NCBI GenBank assembly: GCA_016169945.1
Contig: JADLSH010000127.1
Coordinates: forward strand, 2,172,501 to 2,236,500
Source of the DNA: Trachythela sp. YZ-2020
Lineage: Eukaryota; Cnidaria; Anthozoa; Malacalcyonacea; Clavulariidae
DNA: 64,000 bases
Direction: 5' to 3'
Shown here: positions 62,301 through 64,000 of the stretch, one piece after another
Layout: each line of letters begins with the position of its first letter
How positions within the stretch are numbered: the stretch's first letter is position 1
Notes under the pieces: model-generated
Told to the model about the DNA's origin: nothing
What the model saw: only the letters and a program-made list of their open reading frames with translations
Databases searched by the model: none
Position numbers and translations under genes: made by a program

Positions 62301-64000
62301 AGAATGGAGTTGGTCATCCAGATCTATACATAAAACCCAGTTCAGTACATGTCAACGAGATACAGACAACACACCCCCCGGTGTGGGAGAATGTAGCGCA
62401 AAGCAAGTCGGGAATAAGAAATATTTCGTCCAATGGCGTGGCTTTACCGAGGACACAGAGATTCAGAATTATGTCGTCATCATCGGCTCGATCATAGGGT
62501 CTGGTGATGACCATTATTCCATCCACGGAGAACGACAAAGCTTGCTTGTGCCAGATCTCGATATTATGCACGGTCGTTCTGTATACGTTGCAGTATACGC
62601 GTATAATGGTTTTGGACTAAAAAGTCCAGTTGCACATTGCCCTGTTTTTACTGCCAGGCGAAGATCTCCGATTATAACGTTCGTTCACGATGGTGAAACT
62701 TCGGGAGATATCGACTACCAATCGGATACGACAAGCCTCGCTGTGGAGTATGGTTTTGTGGGGACCTTTGGGGATTTATCGAGCGTCAAATGGGGGATAT
62801 CTTCCACGGCGAAATGTACTTTGTCTGAAAGCGAGGCTGATGTTCTAAGTATGCGAGAGATCGGTGAGAGTTACACTATTAAAAAGACTGGGCTTGAGCT
62901 TGCAAACGGCAGGAAATACTACATCCGGGTACAAGTTGTCAACCTCTTGGGATTGGCTACTGTGGCTTGCAGTGATGGTGTTACCATAGATATCACGTCA
63001 CCAGTACCTCGTAACTTCACGGTGGGTAAAGACGATACGAGATATGTACCCTCTGTGAGACGAATTTCCGGGAGGTTTCGACAGTTCTTAGATATTGAAA
63101 GTCCCATCGTGCGCTACGAGTGGAAGCTTGTGGACGAAGACACCGGTGATGACGTCATACCTTTTAAAACAATACCGCTGACCCAAAAGTCACCTTTGCT
63201 CGATGGCTTAACTTTGACTTCCGGGAAAAAATATACCGCTGTGCTGAAAGGTACTAATGCCGCGGGCTTATATGCTACGGCAAACGTCTCAGGTATTATT
63301 CCCGATGATACAATCCCGGCATGCAACGGGCCACCGAGTGACGTCATAAGCTTTGATGACGTGATAGACAAAGATTTTGTCCGGCAGCTTAGTAACCTCA
63401 CCTCTATGTTCTCGTGTTATGACGATGAAAGTGGTATCCAGTCCGTTCGCGCGGCCGTGGGCACTTACCCGGGCGGGGAAAACATCCACGCGTTTGTCGA
63501 CATTGGGGAACTGGTAACTAGAATATCTGATGACTCCAAGACCACGTGGGTATCTTTTGATAACGTAAATGTGACGTCATTGGTTCGGTATTACGTCACA
63601 ATCAAAGTTCGAAATAACGCAGGTTTAGTAAAGACAATTTCTTCCGATGGGATACTAATGGATACAACAGAACCCACAGTGTTACCAAGCTACATCAGAG
63701 ATGGATATCAAGGGGTAGACAGGAAGTTTAGTTCTGATTTTGACATCTTTCCAGTTCACTGGGAGAACGCATTTGCCGACGCTGAAAGTGGAATCGGAGA
63801 GTACCTTGTAGGTCTGGGCACGAGTCCTGGGTCAGACGACCAATCAGCTTTCAGAAGCAACGGTGTGAGCACGCGAGCCGTGGTCAGTAGTAATGCCTTG
63901 GAAAGTGGTGTAACGTACTATGTAACGGTGATAGCATGTAACCGAGTAAGCATGTGTGTGAATGGTAGCAGCAATGGCGCCATGGTCGATTTCATACCTC
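50210..64000 (+). CDS. Gene B, right copy: secreted LLTP/helical/propeller/FN3-like giant protein, open at the right edge
   Basis: Exons: 50,210-50,383; 53,114-53,354; 53,771-55,358; 55,784-58,559; 59,151-60,825; 61,865 to the edge. Phases 0, 1, 2, 0, 1 agree at every join, giving at least 2,863 residues without a stop. Layout: signal peptide (1 to about 20), vitellogenin N-terminal domain (about 21-275), helical domain (about 280-630), amphipathic helical region (about 669-1,700), propeller-like part (about 1,770-2,100), Trp/Arg-rich segment (about 2,153-2,300) and FN3-like modules (about 2,310 to the edge). Furin-type sites lie at about 276-279 (RNKR), 630-633 (RKKR), 2,106-2,109 (RRKR) and 2,130-2,133 (RVRR). 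The N-terminus is that of large lipid transfer proteins, suggesting a secreted lipid carrier; the rest is not like vitellogenin or apolipophorin. Confidence 0.85.
51208..52145 (-). mobile_element. Retrotransposon fragment (DIRS-like gag region), right arm only
   Basis: The homology to the left arm stops at CTAGATTTAC (51,208) and resumes at about 52,150. The inserted DNA carries the minus-strand ORF described next and an inverted pair (AAGTTTAAATAAATAGAATATTT near 51,953 against AAATATTCTATTTAAACTT near 52,139). No integrase or reverse transcriptase domain is present, so it is truncated. Confidence 0.6.
51502..51951 (-). pseudogene. Gag-like ORF with zinc-knuckle-type cysteines
   Basis: 149 codons. 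YPNEAPALMKYGQTIHDLA and GQNWRFYEGKL resemble N-terminal proteins of cnidarian DIRS-like elements, and CSGCEFKHICFKCQGNHRGTQC-type spacing (C-x2-C-x4-H-x-C-x2-C) is a nucleic-acid-binding motif. A 23-bp duplication at about 51,788-51,835 repeats SIDGELW. Likely the 5' remnant of an element; not a host gene. Confidence 0.6.
52430..53030 (+). mobile_element. SINE with about five tandem 3' modules
   Basis: After one core (CAAACACCGCAGGTTGTCAC), the module AGGTTTCCTCCTGTAGTAAC…CCAGTATAAATAAAGTTAG recurs at about 52,600, 52,715, 52,830 and 52,930, each about 110-125 bp. Confidence 0.7.
53114..53354 (+). CDS. Gene B right, exon 2: vitellogenin N-domain segment
   Basis: The exon is 241 nt, phase 0 in, phase 1 out. 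FFFVQDPKGEITHVFYP and final GMKKG are LLTP hallmarks. Substitutions against the left (for example KGG for RGG) are few. Confidence 0.9.
53355..53770. other. Intron 2 of right gene B
   Basis: 416 bases, mostly a SINE copy in sense orientation (about 53,500-53,690). It lacks the two foldback elements found in the left intron. Confidence 0.65.
53771..55358 (+). CDS. Gene B right, exon 3: end of LLTP N-sheet and helical domain
   Basis: The exon is 1,588 nt, phase 1 in, phase 2 out. It begins GVVSAFHLKLHPDL, followed by the acidic EEEDDSGIHVTYYD region, RNKR|SLT (possible cleavage) and HEAT-like paired helices (for example ILLEAVFFIPAGPLYPELLQ and HIWAFGNLGHTSSLNTIVRH), as in vitellogenin and MTP. 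The end is strongly basic (RKRRAAIQRKKRALIPALKP), giving a further likely furin site. The donor is AG|GTTTGT. Confidence 0.9.
55440..55670. repeat. CAACTTGTTAACAAGTTG dispersed repeat
   Basis: Imperfect repeats of AACAAGTTG and CAACTTGT fill intron 3 (55,359-55,783). Non-coding. Confidence 0.65.
55784..58559 (+). CDS. Gene B right, exon 4: long amphipathic helical region
   Basis: The exon is 2,776 nt (925 codons), phase 2 in, phase 0 out. It starts FVNQVKLQIGIFGGKFEVD, with a beta-rich, Phe-rich segment (GMLHFKITLRFPVSLDKF, FDFGLSFDWRIRFNFKIN) at about residues 890-990, flanked by long helices rich in K, E, L, F and V with heptad-like spacing (for example KELADNVAEFTSNSTDKLAG). Only a few cysteines occur, mainly near the end (CSEIEF, CVKGGTCLSEAF). 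The composition resembles lipid-binding amphipathic regions of apolipoproteins. No named domain recognised. The start GTG shown by ORF finders is not a real start. Confidence 0.8.
58600..59095. repeat. Pentanucleotide microsatellites CTTGT and CCATA in intron 4 of gene B
   Basis: A (CTTGT)n run at about 58,685-58,795 is followed by a (CCATA)n run at about 58,805-59,085. Long in-frame ORFs here come from the repeats; the real intron is 58,560-59,150. Confidence 0.9.
59151..60825 (+). CDS. Gene B right, exon 5: helical end and propeller-like region
   Basis: The exon is 1,675 nt, phase 0 in, phase 1 out. It begins VQKRSAVKKVKNLAQHIKKA and continues the helical region for about 175 codons. Then come repeated four-strand units (for example YKVRGIAPLSKNEMVLGMRG, GGVAVVKDTYIWMTSGTSLY, ATSLSYDSGDGKIWVVDGGS, TRGFAIVRQFSVKYAAVAKC) that look like beta-propeller blades. 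The exon ends with two furin-type sites, ERRKRSALEK and HKRVRRQTTES. Confidence 0.8.
60910..61280 (+). mobile_element. tRNA-headed SINE plus partial second tail
   Basis: TTGCACTGTAGTTAGTGCGT (head), GTCACATGTGAGAAGAGTGC and AAACACCGCAGGTTTTCTCC (core), tail AGTTTAGTTTAAG, then another 3' module to about 61,280. This copy lies outside the duplicated region visible here. Confidence 0.75.
61300..61832 (+). mobile_element. LINE 3' end (C-terminus of reverse-transcriptase ORF and TAA tail)
   Basis: The frame 61,405-61,599 encodes RGILRSNNRDFILDKPKTN and SYAASSAWNKLPVEAKEQ followed by FKSILDHH, the pattern (LRS…xKP…SFxxxAxxxWNxLP…FKxxL) seen at the end of non-LTR retrotransposon polymerases. The element ends in a (TAA)n run at 61,805-61,832. 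Confidence 0.7.
61865..64000 (+). CDS. Gene B right, exon 6 (open at the edge): Trp/Arg-rich segment and FN3-like modules
   Basis: Entered in phase 1, open for 711 codons to the window edge. The first part (GSYPIFPEIGFVVVVIGIPV) leads to a basic-aromatic segment TIRVYLWYRFRICISIRVKK followed by WFRIRISIRWC and LAEWSWS. FN3-like modules follow, with the same hallmarks as gene A (VHDGETSGDIDYQSD, YYIRVQVVNLLGLAT, TIDITSP, GILMDTTEP). The early hydrophobic stretch could be a beta-strand or a short membrane-touching part; it is too broken by charges to call a transmembrane helix. No ORF start or stop falls inside the window, so simple ORF searches miss it. Confidence 0.85.

Overview
The window is animal nuclear DNA with intron-rich genes coding for very large secreted proteins, in a background of SINEs, MITEs, a LINE tail and satellites. 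The repeats (an abundant tRNA-headed SINE ending in GTTTA units, a DIRS-like gag fragment, and foldback repeats of a style I associate with corals and sea anemones) suggest an anthozoan cnidarian. That assignment is inference of moderate confidence; another marine invertebrate is possible.

The dominant structure is a giant inverted duplication. Positions 1 to about 25,750 reappear, reverse-complemented, at about 54,657 down to 32,890. Between the arms lies about 7 kb of satellite DNA: a 35-bp unit that changes orientation several times, interleaved with a second unit of about 116 bp. Each arm carries the same divergently transcribed pair. Gene A encodes a secreted protein of about 2,710 aa: signal peptide, TSP1, EGF, calcium-binding-type EGF, four Cys-rich modules and about 19-20 FN3-like modules. 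Gene B encodes a signal peptide, a vitellogenin-type (LLTP) N-terminal domain with its helical domain, a 925-codon helical region, a propeller-like region, a Trp/Arg-rich segment and FN3-like modules of the same type as in gene A. The order is B(-) A(+) | satellite | A(-) B(+). Left gene B runs off the left edge and right gene B off the right edge.

Layout: 1-7,058 left gene B (exons 3, 2, 1); 7,059-9,988 divergent intergenic region; 9,989-24,603 left gene A; 24,604-25,750 flank; 25,852-32,404 satellite centre; 32,405-33,929 flank; 33,930-47,735 right gene A; 47,736-50,209 divergent intergenic region; 50,210-64,000 right gene B (six exons, last one open). Exon junctions were placed from GT/AG sites, matching phases and agreement between arms. 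The right gene A model adds up to 8,130 coding bases, a multiple of three, once one extra A in exon 8 is discounted.

The arms differ by small coding substitutions (I count about 45 amino-acid differences in the 1,346-codon exon 9, with no indels) and by several insertions present in one arm only. Each copy of gene A has its own reading-frame break: left exon 3 (internal duplication with a stop) and left exon 10 (+2 nt), right exon 8 (+1 nt). This pattern fits either a young palindromic segmental duplication or two haplotypes joined head to head in the assembly; the sequence alone cannot decide. Both products look extracellular. The shared FN3-like modules, signal peptides and divergent arrangement suggest co-expressed partners in a secreted lipoprotein or matrix system, which is inference.
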